Origin: Brachypodius melanocephalos
Lineage: Eukaryota > Chordata > Aves > Passeriformes > Pycnonotidae
NCBI GenBank assembly: GCA_013398615.1
Contig: VZSR01002395.1
Location: 4,518,844-4,582,843, forward strand
Reading direction: 5' to 3'
Length of the DNA: 64,000 nt
Shown here piece by piece: positions 11,512-23,870 of this stretch. The notes beneath the pieces are model-generated. The model ran no database searches. It saw only the letters and a list, made by a program, of their open reading frames with translations, and was not told where the DNA came from. A program made the position numbers and the translations under genes. Numbering within the stretch: position 1 is the first letter of the stretch; every line of letters begins with the position of its first letter.

Positions 11512-11636
11512 GAAGCACCTCTGCTGCGAGGAAAGGCTGGGAGAACTTGGATTGTTCAGCCTGGAGAGGAGAAGATGGTGGCCCTGGATGGGCTTGAAGG
11601 TCCCTCCCAACCCAAACCACCCTGGGATTCTCAGAT
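11512..11636 (+). mobile_element. CR1 fragment with large internal deletion
   Basis: The left part (gaggaaaggctgggagaact, ttcagcctggagaggagaag, to 11574) is CR1 sequence normally about 300-400 bases from the 3' end. The right part (gatgggcttgaaggtccctc, cccaaaccaccctgggattc) is the extreme CR1 3' terminus. They are joined with only about 6 bases between, so the middle has been lost. Confidence 0.85.
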
Positions 11637-12824
11637 TATTTAATTTTTCCCCCCCTTTTCCAAATAATACAGCGTAACTGTGCGTTATCATTTGTGCTGA
11701 TGAGTTCTGCTGTATCAGCACAACTTCCCAGACCCACGTGGATTTAGTTCAAACTTAACTTCAAGCTTAATTGGTTTTAACACTTGTTTTTCCCCCAAGA
11801 GGCACAAAATAATGGCATTTATGTTCTCCCTCCTGTGATCAGAATGAAAATCTCCCATGTTTCTGCTTGTGGCCGTTGTCCCTTGTCCTGTCACTGGACA
11901 AATTTGACTTTGTGGAAAGAAATTGGTTTGGAATCACGAACCTCTCCATAGAAACGAGGCAAACTTCTCACAAAAATACCTGACGAGGTTTTGTTATCAA
12001 AAAAGATTAAACACAACTTGGCTTAGATCTGAATCCACGGAACCATCTTTCGAGAGGGTACAGAGGAATAGTCAAAACAATAATGAGGAACATTATGAGT
12101 TTATTCAGCTGTTTCAATTTCTTAATTAGATGTCATAGTTGATTGCAGTAGGTTCAGGATGTTCTGTGTTCTCCACACGAGAACTTCTGATGAAACAAAC
12201 ATTTTAATTATCTTTTTCTGCATTGCTGCTCTGATTTCTGTGCGAAGTTATTGGACATAAAGCCAATTTTCAAAATAGAGATAACTCAATTTATGGATGT
12301 GTGTGTGTGGAATTGATTTGATTTCCAAAACAGCTACAGAGAGATGTCCTGACAAATACCCCAAAGTCTGATTGTGTCTAGAATACAGCCAAAACTTCTT
12401 CCACTTCTTCCCCATGAAAAACTGGAACTGCTTCCAATTATCTTCCTCCATAATTAAATCATTTCACCTTGTGGGAAGAAACAAAGCTTTGTTTGTCACG
12501 ATCAACAGTTATCTATGAACTCCTTGATTTCTCCCGCTATAGTTAATTAATAAAATAAACTATAATTTAAAATAAGAGAGGGGTGAATTCTTTGCCCTCT
12601 GCTGCTAGTCCTGAAAATTGTAAAGGAATTATTTCCTTTTCACCCTCCCCAACCTGGTGCAATGTGGGGGGTTTAGTAGGTACCCAAAATGTGCATTAAA
12701 AACCAAAAAACCAACCCTGATGCCACTGGAGACCAAAGGAAATGTGTCAGAGTCGATAAATTCACCTTTGACTTTCTTCCATGATTGAAATAATTACAGC
12801 TTTAGAAGAGAGAAAACGTGGAAT

Positions 12825-12830
<6 letters not shown>
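11637..12830. other. Unannotated unique sequence
   Basis: AT-rich unique DNA. A short run of alternating TG lies near 12298-12308. No gene or transposon recognised. Confidence 0.5.

Positions 12831-12860
<30 letters not shown>
12831..12860. repeat. Poly(T), 30 bases
   Basis: An uninterrupted T run. No retrocopy is evident on the minus strand. Confidence 0.97.
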
Positions 12861-12864
<4 letters not shown>

Positions 12865-15800
12865 GTAGCATTTTATCTTGGAAAAATATGCGTGTGTTCA
12901 GGGAGAGGCGGCAGCAAATTGCTGAAACAAAGGAAATCAAAGATACGAATTTAATCAATCCTGAAAAAATCGAACTAACAAAACTTGTACGGCAACAAAA
13001 TCGGATGAAAGTTGAAGAGATGTTTGGCACTCGGAAAATTATACATAAAAAGCTATTTAGAAAATGAATTTCATTGCATGCAATTTAAGTTCCACTGCAA
13101 TTTAAGGTTTCTAAAAAACAAAATCGGAATTTTTTCGAAATTCAGTGGGTAGCCTGAATTGATTCAGTAGCGTTGAAAATCTCACTGCGTAAAATAGCTA
13201 ATATTTCAGCTTTTTCATGTACACATTTAAATGTCTTTTTTTTGTACATAGAAAGTTTTTAGGCATACAAAGTTTTTACGGAAATGAATTTTTTATGCAG
13301 ATAAAACGCCAAAATTTTAATAGTGCCATTTATCACCTGCCATCAGTCTAATAAAATCTAGCTTGTTATACTGATCAACAACCTAAAAGAAAGATGAGTC
13401 AAAGAGACCATTTTTATTGCCAAAGTCATGAAAAGACACAAAGGAAACCACATTTTTAAATATTTCTTTTGCATTTGTTAAGGCAGTCCCAGTTCCTGAA
13501 AACTTCTGGTTTTCATAAAATTCCATTTCCAAATTAATAACACATGATATACAGAACACATGGAAGACTTTTTGTAGAGTTTCTGTCGGAAATATTAAAA
13601 TGAATGGATTCGCAGGGATGTTTTTCAACCTATTACAGCCAACATCTGTGGCTCGAGTCAGTGTCAGAGGGTTTTACCTCCACACATATTTATCTGGAAA
13701 GCTAATCTGCTTTGATTTATCATTTGAAGCGGTTTAAAATATCGCCTCCTAAAGCTTTTAACATTTCTGTGAACAAAAGCATTAACTTTTCCCTCTAAAG
13801 CCGTAATGATTTATCATGTAAGTCCGCTGGTGACTCTATTATCCCCTTGATATATGAAGGAGGTGCGCCTTAAAATCCCATTAATACCCTGTGCCATTGA
13901 TAAAACGGAGCCTTGGAGCTTACAAATCACTGCAAGGAAAAACAATCGTGCTCTGGGAAATCTCCTGGTGCTGTGATCCACCAAAATTGCTGAGCAAACC
14001 AAGGGCCAGCCAAGGTTTTGCACTGAAAACCCTGGGAGTGGAAGAAGGGCAGAAATCCCCCATGATCAAAACGAATGCTGTGATCCAATTCTGCCAAAGA
14101 GAAGGGATTTAATATCTTAAATATTAAAATAAAGCAGCGGGGCTGTTTCCGGAGATGTGCGGACAGCTCTGAGTCAGCAATAATTTTCTGCTTTTGGGGT
14201 ATCTGTGAAGAAAAGTCCTGTGAAAGAACTTCTGAAAATCACTGAAACAGAGACGAGCTTTCCTGAATAAATGAGCAAACACAAGGCAGTGGGTGTATGA
14301 AGTGTTTAAGGAAAGAAAAATAAACACATAAAGGGGCAGAACTGAAGCAATCTGGGCTAATACAATGTGAGGGGTTTTTTTTTTTAAATCATTGCTACCA
14401 ATTCATGATTGATTATCGATCATTCAACAAAAAAGGAGTTGCATCAAAAAATCCCAGGTTTTGAGTCCATTTGCTAAACAAATTTCTACAGTGTCTAAAA
14501 TTGCCAACTATTTGTCATTGGAGGCATGAACAGATCCTTCAACTTTTTTCCTGCCACGCAAAAATAATTCGCTTCCAAACTTCATTAAGGACCAAACCCC
14601 ACGAGTTGAATTTCATTCCACCGTGGAACTTTTCCATCCTAATGAATCCTACCAATTTTGGAATAGATAATTCCAAAGGTCACTGTAGCTAACAGCTGAA
14701 ACCTTGGCAATCCATGAGCTGGAAGGAACAAAGAGGGGCAGAGAAGGGGTTGAGGTCTTGCAATTATCCCTCCAAAATCACTAAAATGACCCCAAAACCG
14801 AGGAGGTGCCTTGTTTTAATTCACAATTAGATGGTTTATGTTCATAACAGTGCTGCACTTGAGCGTTTTTCATTAAATTTGGAACACTGGCTTCATTTGG
14901 AGACCTTTCAAGCCTTTCACTCCGTTATCCATCAAGCTGTACTGCATCGAGCTGTCAGGCAAAGCATGCAACAACTAAACTCTTCAAAAAAAAAAAAAAC
15001 CCCAGATGTTAATGGCTCCTGACAGGGAAATATTTTCTTATCACAAAATTATGAGATGCCTTTAGGGCTGTTAGTGAGACATAAACAGCATTCATCAAAT
15101 CTGATTCCTTTCTCATCTGAGGCAGGAGCTGTGCAGGTTGCTCCCTTTCTGTCCTTAGAGCAGCGGTGCATTAATGCAGGCTGCTGCTAATGATAGGAAA
15201 TGGAGAAAAAAAAAATTTTAATAATTAAAATTAAGGCTAAACCAGATTTTGGTTGGAGGTAAAGTGTATTTTTGTTGTTGTTGTTGGATTTTTTTCCTGG
15301 CAAGTGTTTCTTTTACCACTGGAATAGCTGAAATTTAAGTGCAGTGGAGCTTTCAAATGAAGAATGGATTTTTTTTTTTTTCCTTCCAGACTTGTTCTTG
15401 CTTCACCACAGTTTATCATTCTTAGTATTTCTCCCTTGTATAGCTGAAAAAAAAAAATGCAAATCCCTTTGCTTTAAAAATCACCGGGTAGAGTTTTTAG
15501 AGCTTCTTATTATGCAGGAAGTCAGAGGTTGAGTCAGTTTAAAAGCGAGAAAATAGAATTTTGTACCTATAGAGGAATTTCCCTAAATAAACACCGATTC
15601 TCTCCTTAAAGGGGAAAAAAAAATGAAGTTTTACAAACAGAGAACAAAGGATAAATTATGTTCTACCTCTAGAATCAGGACTACTGCATTCCTGGTCCCT
15701 TCCAAGCCTTAAAATCCTCATTCCCTGAGGATTTTGAACTTGAAACGGCAAACTTTTGAACTTCAGTGTTGCAGTCGCCTTTTCCTGAAGCAGTATAACT

Positions 15801-18800
15801 TCAGTTCTGAACGGAATAAATGTATTTCAACCAAAAAAAAAAAGCTTTCATTCCTTCCAATCAAGGTAGGTTGTGCTAATTAGCTGCCGTAACGAGCAGA
15901 GGCAAGCACGGAGCCACAGCATCCCTGAGGAAAATGTGAGAACCTCAGCCCATTCCCATCCCTCTTTCCATAGGATAAATGAGTGGCGTATTTTCGAGGT
16001 GATCATTGTAATCCTAATAATGACTTAATGTACTTTGTCTTCTTTGTAATGCCTATAGGTATTTTTGAACAGATATATCCTATCAAAAGTGCTTTTTTTT
16101 TTAATCCTCTCACAAGAAGCGCCCTTTGTTATGGGCCTACTTTTGGAATTTCAATTCTGGCTGCACAGAATTTCAATAGATTCCACCTCTGCTCCCTTTT
16201 TACAGGCACAATTCCCTTTCAAGCAGCTGGGGAAGGGAAGGATTTTCAAGATCTAAGCTGACAGAGAGAGTGGATTCTTCTTCACCTCCACTTCTTTGTG
16301 CTTTAAGGTCTCTCTGCCAACGGGAGGAAAACATTTAATTACTGAAAGGTTTTTCCCCTGCACGATGGTGGGAAAAGGAGTTCTCAATCCCAGAGCAACA
16401 GGATCCAGATGTAATTGAGTGTGACAAGGATTCTACTGTTAATATCCAAATTCTTGCCTTGGCTTCTCTTCCAGGATATTTTACAGCATCGGTGGCCAGT
16501 CCACAATGTTTCTGTCAGTTTTATCCTCTGAGCACTGGAAAATTCTTGGTTTTCAATCTCAGTTTAACATTATTTGGTCCTTTGCAGTGACTTAACCAAG
16601 GCAAAGCTGGCAGCAGAAACCCTTGCTCCATTTTACTTAGGCATCCATTCCTCATTATTTGAGAATTTAAAAAAAAAAACCCAACAAAGAACCAACCCCA
16701 AAATTTTATACAATAACGCTGTACCACCACTGGTTTCATTTTCTCTGACATAATTTTTATTACTGGCCAAACAACAGCACGAGCTGATGAAAGAGCACAA
16801 TATTCCCCAAAGAGAACCAGGCTCTGGAGAACTTTCTGTGGCACCTTCCTGGATAAATTCCTGTGAGCGATAAAGGGGATGTGTTCACACAAATCTCAAA
16901 AAATGGTGCCAGAGAGCTGAGCAAGAGGCAGGGTGTGAGCAATGGCAGGAGTGTCAACCATAATCTGGAACAGCACATGCAGAATTAATTGAAATTCAAT
17001 TATCTGCATTAAAATGCCTCCTAGGAACAATGGAGGAAGATATGATATTTGAAAAGAAGAGAATGATCCGTATGTGGCTTTTAGGAAACAAGGATAAATA
17101 ATGAGAAGCGAGCAGTTGGATGGTTGTACAAATTTGGTTCACTGAGAGGTTTTTCCTGGTAGGGTTTTGTCTTTGTCAACCAACCTTCCACTTAGAGGGG
17201 AAATTTTTTTTGTCTTTTCTGATTTGATAGGCGCCGTCGTCTTTAGGAAAAGAAAAGAAAATATCAGAGCTCTGTTGAATAATGTGCAGCGTGAAGAATC
17301 TCATGGGTATTCCTACTATTCATGGATGAAATTGTTTATCAGTATTTCTGTAGTTAAAGTCGGGACTTCTGTATCGTGACAGCGGGGAAAAACAAAAAAA
17401 CCAACCAGGATAGTGTGGATATCTGGTATTTCTTGAAAAATGGGTCACTACAGCCATTTCCTAAATGACACGTGGGTAACTCAGCTGTAACACGGACAGC
17501 TTCTTCACATGCGAGCTGAGAAATGGAGAAGCAAAATGCTGTTCATAAAGTGATCCATAAATGCTTTGAAATTAATTTAATATTTCAATTTTTCAGGGGT
17601 CCAGCCCCTTCTCTGTGCAGGTGGAAAATATATTTTACACACATATAAATATAAATACATTTAAGCCTGTGTGTACACGCTTGTGTCTGCATATACCAGG
17701 GATTTTCCATTATCCAAAGCAGATGCACAAGTTAAATGTTCCGTGTTTACAAGAATCCCACAAAATAAAATCCTCCTGCAGCAGCAGGAGGTCTTTTAAA
17801 TACACATTCTAGAAGGCACGCACGGTTAATTTTAGGCAGAAACATTAAAACTTCTTATGGAAACAGAATTAGTAATTAGCAGGGAAGAGTGAAGATTGAG
17901 ATCCTTTATATCTTTCTATTCAAAGTCCATTAACAGCCCAAGCTGATTTTCTAAATTCAAAGTCATGCAAATATTTCGATAAGCAATGAAGGCTGAAGGC
18001 ATTAAGGCAGGATCACATCTGTTTTCTACAAATCTTAGTGAATAGACTTTACCCAAAGGGGGAAAAAAAATATAGAAATAAAGAAAAAAAAAGGGAAGAA
18101 ACCTTGCTTCACCCTGTCTTTTCCAATAATCAACCAGGTTGTACAATAAATATTCCAGAAGCTCTATTGGTCGTGTTAAGGCTCTGTCTTATAATCATTC
18201 AAAAAGTTCCTATTTCTCCACTCTTTGCAGCTCACAACATGAGTGAAAATCGGTTTTGAAGCTGTAAGTTTAAGGGAGAAACTTTAAAAATTCCAAGAAT
18301 TCAAGTGCTTTTTCTCACCTTTCATTTAATGCAACTCCTGGGGGGGTTTGTGTGAGAATTTCTTTAAATATGCTTCATGGAAAACATAGGGACACCTGAA
18401 ACTGGAATTTTTGCAGTTTTACCAAGAGACACAGAAAATAATGCTTTCCAGAGTGGATGTGTGAAAAAGAAAGTTCACAGGGTGAACTTTTTCAATTGCA
18501 GTGATTTAGGAAACACACAAACGCAGTTATTTTAGAGAATGTTTTACATCTTAACTTTCTAAAATGCTTTACAGTTTATCAAGCAAACAGTGCCTGAAGA
18601 TGCTGGAAGGAACACTTCTTCATGAGAAGTGCCTCTTGAATTTTATACTTGCCAGAAAGCTCCTTGGGAGTTCATAATTAAATCACAATAATTGGAATTA
18701 CAGACAGCTTGTGGAATAAGATTTCCCTCCAAATGGCCACAAGAGGTGTTTCTTTGGGAAACTCACACTGTAAGGGCTGGTCAGAGAAAGTGAAACCTTA

Positions 18801-20094
18801 GGAAATGACCCCACCAAAGTCTTTTTCCTATGAAACACAAAGATTTCACTCACAATTTAATAATAGATGAGGGAGCTGGAAGAATTCTGAAGCTGGAACG
18901 AGCTGTGGAGGAAGAACAAGGTGCAGGGTGCCAGCAGACACAGAAATGATGCCTGATTTTGGATGTGGCAGAAAGCACAGTGCATAAAAGTGAGCTTGGA
19001 TTAAAGGATCAATGTGGGTGGCCCTGAAGTGCAAAGTTGGTTTTGGTTTTTTTGTTGTTCTGGGTACAGCTAATGTTTAACAAAAGAAGCCACCAGGCAA
19101 ACCAAACAAGAAGAGGCTTCTCAGCGAGTTCTTCTCGCTGCCAGGAAGATGTGGAGGGTTTCCATTCCTCCTGTCTGGCACTCTTGTTTAAATACAAATA
19201 TAATTGATTCCGCAGCCAGATGGAGGAACCCTGCCGTCCAAACCCGCGGAATTGCTTTCCTTGCCTCTCTCAATCCGTGGAACAGCAACATATCGATACT
19301 TCTTCTATTTTTTTTTTCCTTTTTTGAGTCTGTTTTCTTGATTGATGAAAGATTAATTAGGAAAGGCACAGGAGAGAAGGGAGCCAGCCTTTTCTGCCCC
19401 ACCACTGCCTCAAACCCTGCTTTGAAATGGAAGGAGCGTTCCCTGGGAGGGTTGGTTTTTTTTTTCTGTCCTGGTTCAAAAGGTATTTGTAGAAGCATGA
19501 CTGGCTCCTCTGGCCCCTGGCTGTCACTAATCCCTTTCATGAGGATGACCAGGAAGGCTGACAGCTAATCGATTATTTACTGAGTCTTTAACTTGTTGTG
19601 CTCCGAGGAATTTAGCCCGTCCGTGGGTGAAAGATGATGATGCTCTCCCAGCCTGCACAAACTCAGAACCCTCAGCCCATGCAGAGCAAAGCCCTGATCT
19701 CAGATCCTGACACGTTTTTAGAAGTGGATTACGAGACTGGACACGCTCCAAGTGTAAATCCAGAAAGTTTGGGACTTGTTGTGCATGCTTTTATTTCTCA
19801 TTTTGCTGTATGGTGTGAAAATGGGTGAAAGCAATTAGCACAGACCTGTAATCACCAAACAGCAAATTAATATCAGGGATGTCCAGGCTGACCCTCTTCT
19901 CCTTTCAGGGTTTCTTTTATTCATGCAATTTAGACTTGAGGTGATGCTCTAAGCAGTATTGTTAAAAAACAACACAGAGAGCTTTTCTTAAACATCTGTA
20001 TTTACTCTAAATTTAAAAAAATTAATATCTTCTGTAAGTTTGGGAGCCTGGAAAGCTGGGGGCCCACAGGGTTCACTTCTTGCAGTGCTCAGGA
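12861..20094. other. Seven-kb stretch with no recognised transposon
   Basis: Reading through this interval I find no CR1, LTR or long microsatellite, only short A/T homopolymers. Open frames reach 139 codons (about 19121-19568, on both strands) without any domain. Several sub-blocks have the look of conserved non-coding DNA: 13640-13890 (CpGs in AT-rich context, for example atcgcctcctaaagctttta) and 15980-16080. Confidence 0.5.
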
Positions 20095-20215
20095 GGCATC
20101 TGGGTGATGTGTTCAGAGGTTCAGGGGTCGCAGTGGCAGTTTCATGGATGGCTGGGCTGGGTGGAGTGGAAACTCTCTTCCAGCCCTGATGGTGGGAGGA
20201 TTTTAACTCCAGTTT
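20095..20215 (+). mobile_element. Old CR1 3' fragment (tentative)
   Basis: The order tgttcagaggttcaggggtc, gtttcatggatggctgggct and aaactctcttccagccctga resembles the terminal part of an old CR1 subfamily ('gatggttggact...aggtcttttccaacc'). It is too diverged to be certain by eye. Confidence 0.45.
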
Positions 20216-21108
20216 TGTCTCAGAACCTTTTGAGTGCACACCCTTGAGACCAATCCTGGTCCTGCCTGGAATCACTGCAGGTCTTCTCCAGATTTTAGGG
20301 CTCTGCAATGGGAATCAGGCAGGAGAAATTCCCATTTTTTGGGCAGCAGGAGATGGAGACCCAGGTGAGGTGTAACAGCCAGGAGCATTTTCCTTCCCCA
20401 TCACAGCCAGCAGCTCTCAGACGTGGTGGACATTCTGTGTGTCCCCGTGTGTCTGTGTGCTCATCCATGCAGCCATTCCCACCATCAGATGACATCCAGA
20501 GCTTTTCCAGACTTTGGAAATCGTGGAAAGCTCAGCTCTGCTGTGTTCCCATAGCAACAGAACCCTGCACTGAGGCAGGAGCAGCCTTCCCCTGATATGG
20601 TTTTGATCAGCTCTTTCTGTTGCAAATTAATATCAAATTGGAAGTCAATAATAAATGAAAACAGCTTTCAGAGCAGCAGCCAGGGATGTGAGGGGCAGGA
20701 AGAATTCAGCCATTCAGCTGTCAGAACACAGACCAATACAGAGGGAAAACTCCTGATTTTTGTGGGAACTCAGTGCAAAGCAGCTTTCAGGAGGGTTCCA
20801 GGGCAGGATCAGTCGTTTAAATTGCGTGCAGAATGATAAGCTGGGGTTTCTTCTTTGCATCTTCAGGCCTCCATTCCCAGCTTTTAATCAGATATTGCTT
20901 ATCTCCTGTTCATCTAAAGGGCCTGATGATTAGAGGTGACATGCTGCCATAAATCCCCTACTCACACTGTCTTATCCTGGAGGCACAGCCACACTTGGGG
21001 CCTCTCTTCACAAAAAAAAAAAGCCAAAAACCTGCAAGAAAAAGTGGAAGGACAATTACAGCGAAAATTACGGAGGATTTAGAGCAAAATGCATTGTTCT
21101 TGAGCATA
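20216..21108. other. Unannotated, moderately GC-rich unique sequence
   Basis: Contains two overlapping open frames of 66-106 codons without domains. No clear repeat. Confidence 0.45.
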
Positions 21109-21221
21109 AATCACAAAATCCCAGAAGGGTTTGGGTTGGAAGGGACCTTGTGGATCATTGTGGATCATTTTGTTCCACCCCTGCTGTGTGCAGGACAACT
21201 TTCCTGATTGCTCCAAGCCCC
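21109..21221 (-). mobile_element. CR1 LINE 3'-end fragment
   Basis: Plus-strand order aatcacaaaatcccagaagg, gtttgggttggaagggacct, then cacccctgctgtgtgcagg and gattgctccaagcccc is the reverse complement of the CR1 terminus. About 110 bases remain. A small local duplication, gtggatcattgtggatcatt, sits inside it at about 21150-21170. Confidence 0.88.
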
Positions 21222-21329
21222 CGAGATGATGGCACCATCTGCCTGTTTATGTAGGGCTCAGAACATGTTAATTGTGCTAAAAACCCACAAAACTACACGG
21301 AAGAAATTAATTAAATTTAATCCAGGAGG

Positions 21330-21393
<64 letters not shown>
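21330..21393. repeat. Poly(A), 64 bases
   Basis: An uninterrupted run of 64 A, the longest homopolymer in the window. The sequence to its left does not look like a spliced mRNA copy and no target-site duplication is evident. Confidence 0.97.
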
Positions 21394-21396
<3 letters not shown>

Positions 21397-23680
21397 TCTG
21401 TGACTTTGGAGCCTAAATACTGAAATAGAAACCAGGGAAATTTAACGTGGGAAGTCATATTTGTCATGAAAGATTACATCCAAACAGGCAAAGAATCAAC
21501 AACTCCGCCAACCCCATTGTTACGAGGCCTCCCTAAACAAATGTTCTTCTTCCTTTTGGGAATCCTACCAGCGAAATGAGTACCCAGCAGACAAAGCTTG
21601 AGCCCACATGCTGCCGTTCTGATTGCAAAACTCCCGGTGCTCCATGCACAGACAGACATTAAATACAACTTATGCCTCCCCACAGCTCTTTTTCTTAGCG
21701 TGAATCCCCCTGTGACTCCGAGAGAAAAGCTCCGGTGGAAATAAAAGCAGTGATCTCAATTTAGCTGTGAATTTCAGGGGTGTGTGTGTGGTTGGATGTG
21801 TTACTTCTATAAATATCAATGAGCTCTCTGTGAAAACAGAGAATTCCAGCTTTGACTAACAGCCTTTCCTTTTGAATATGTGATCATTCGTTTTTCTACC
21901 AGATGGACTTCAAACTCTGATTTTTAAAGTTCAGGGCTTCTGTTCACGGACAGATCTGTTAAAACATGTTCTCCAAAAGGCCAGCACTCTACCCTGAAAA
22001 TGGCAAAAATACCTAAAGATCTCTCTGCTGACTCTCCTTGAGCCATCCAATAAAACAAAAAAGAAGAAACCCCCCAAAATTTTAAAAAATAAATGATTGA
22101 TAATAAGAGAGTTGTTGTTTTGGGGGTTTTGTTTGGTTTTTTTTGGTTTTTTTTACATTGGAGGCAGCCTGCTCGTGGAAAACTCCAGCGCATGGCGTTC
22201 ACTGTCTTCAGGCAGAGGTCTGGAGGATTTTCCACATCAAATATAAATTGTGGGGCCACTTTTACTGGCTCCTTGCAGTGTGCTCTGCCAAGGCATGTGA
22301 GGCTCAAAGAGCTCTGTAAATTCATCAATCTCGCAGAGCAATTAGTGTAAAATCTGGTGAGCGCTCAATGATTGCAAATGAATTAGCTGCAACATAACAT
22401 TTAATTTTCAGCGGCGCGCTCATTTGTTTATGTGACACTGCAAACTTTACAAGGCAAATACAAATATTTAGACCCTGATGCTGCAACTGCCGTGGAAGAA
22501 AAGAGGTTTTTCCTCACTTTTTTCCACCAAAACTGGAAGTTTTTGAATTTAAACTGCTCCAGTGACTTCTCTCCTCACAGACCTCTCAAAGTCACCAAGA
22601 ACCTTGGAGGGTTGTGTCCATCTCCACCATTTTTGTGGCACCAGCTCCATGGTAGGAGTGCTTAATAAAATTATTTAGATAATTTAAAAGCAATTTTTGC
22701 ATACCAGAAGCTCTGTGTTTGTAGAGCTGGTGGCCAATAACGTGTAAGAACAAACAACCTGTTAGGAAATTTATTGGCCATGAAGGGATTTAACGAAGTT
22801 TAATTTTTTTTTTATTTTATTTTAAAACTAGTTTGGTTATCAGTTTTCTAAACACCTCCATCACGACTGTTTCCAATTCCCTAATCAATAGGCAATGCAT
22901 TCACACCAGCACATATAGATTGCCCTGCAACATTAACATGGATTTTGCTGTAGCTAAGGGCTTTGAGCTCTGACAGGGCCACTTTTTACAAAATACGCGG
23001 ATTCCTCTTGGCCAAGATGGATTGCTGAGCTTTCTTGGGTAAAGACGGGAATAATTATTCCAGGCTGAAGGGTGATGGAGCCTTGCTGCAATAAATGCTG
23101 CTCTGCAGAATAAATTGAGGAGTTTCACACTGAAGCTCCCTAACAAACAGCAGCGCAGCAGCCATTTAGCAGGTTTGTTAATTTGGGATGGAGTAATTGA
23201 ACCGCCCACGTAACTTCCCAGGAAGGAAAAGGGTACAACTGTCCAGCAACAAAATGCTGAGTGTTATCAGACTGCTTTGTCTGGATGAGCACAGAAATAA
23301 TTTCAGATTATCCTCTGATTAGGGGCATGGGTAGACTTGAAATGGATTGAAATGTAACTGAATTATATTTCAATGTAATCCACAACACACACCATAATTT
23401 CTGTGGATTAATATTTATGCCAGTCTGGTAGGATTTGCTCAGATTGGATATGAGTATTGCAGATTCTGGGGATTATCTGTAGAGAATTGAACTGGAGCAA
23501 ATTCTGCTTCACAGCTCCTGAAATCATTCCAATTAGTACAAAACAACCTTGCATTCATTTCTGTCCAAGCACAATACTCACTAGAAATCAGTGACTTTGG
23601 GTTTGTTTTGTGCATTTTCCATCTGTCTGAGCATAAACAGAGCAGGTTTGTCCTGTAGAAATCAGTGCCAGAAATGCATT
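21394..23680. other. Unannotated; includes CNE-like block 22330-22445
   Basis: Unique DNA with a G/T-rich low-complexity patch at 22113-22155. The block 22330-22445 carries CpG-dense motifs inside AT-rich DNA (ttttcagcggcgcgctcat) next to attgcaaatgaattagc, an octamer-like and homeodomain-like string. No transposon recognised. Confidence 0.45.
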
Positions 23681-23765
23681 TCATGGAATGATGGAATCAC
23701 AGAATATCCCCAGCTGGAAGGGACCCACAAGGACCACAGAGTCCAACCCCTGGATCTGCAAATAT
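23681..23765 (-). mobile_element. CR1 LINE 3'-end fragment
   Basis: Plus strand: tggaatcacagaatatcccc, agctggaagggacccacaag and cacagagtccaacccctgga. This is the reverse complement of the last about 80 bases of the CR1 subfamily also seen at 38.7 and 47.7 kb. Confidence 0.9.
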
Positions 23766-23833
23766 TTGTTACCAACCAGCTCAGTAGACCTGTGCCAGTG
23801 GACTTCCACACCTGGACTTGGGCTGATTCTTCA

Positions 23834-23870
23834 ATAACAAATAATAAAAATAATAATAATCAATAACAAA
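23834..23870. repeat. (AAT)n-like microsatellite
   Basis: Imperfect AAT/AACAAT units. Confidence 0.7.

Noticed and set aside
19121..19568. Paired 139-codon frames on opposite strands
   Set aside because: Mirror frames in the same DNA with no domain on either strand. At most one could be real, and neither has support.
21250..21393. Poly(A) considered as the tail of a processed pseudogene
   Set aside because: No recognisable mRNA-like or coding sequence precedes it, no AATAAA lies 15-30 bases upstream, and no target duplication is seen.
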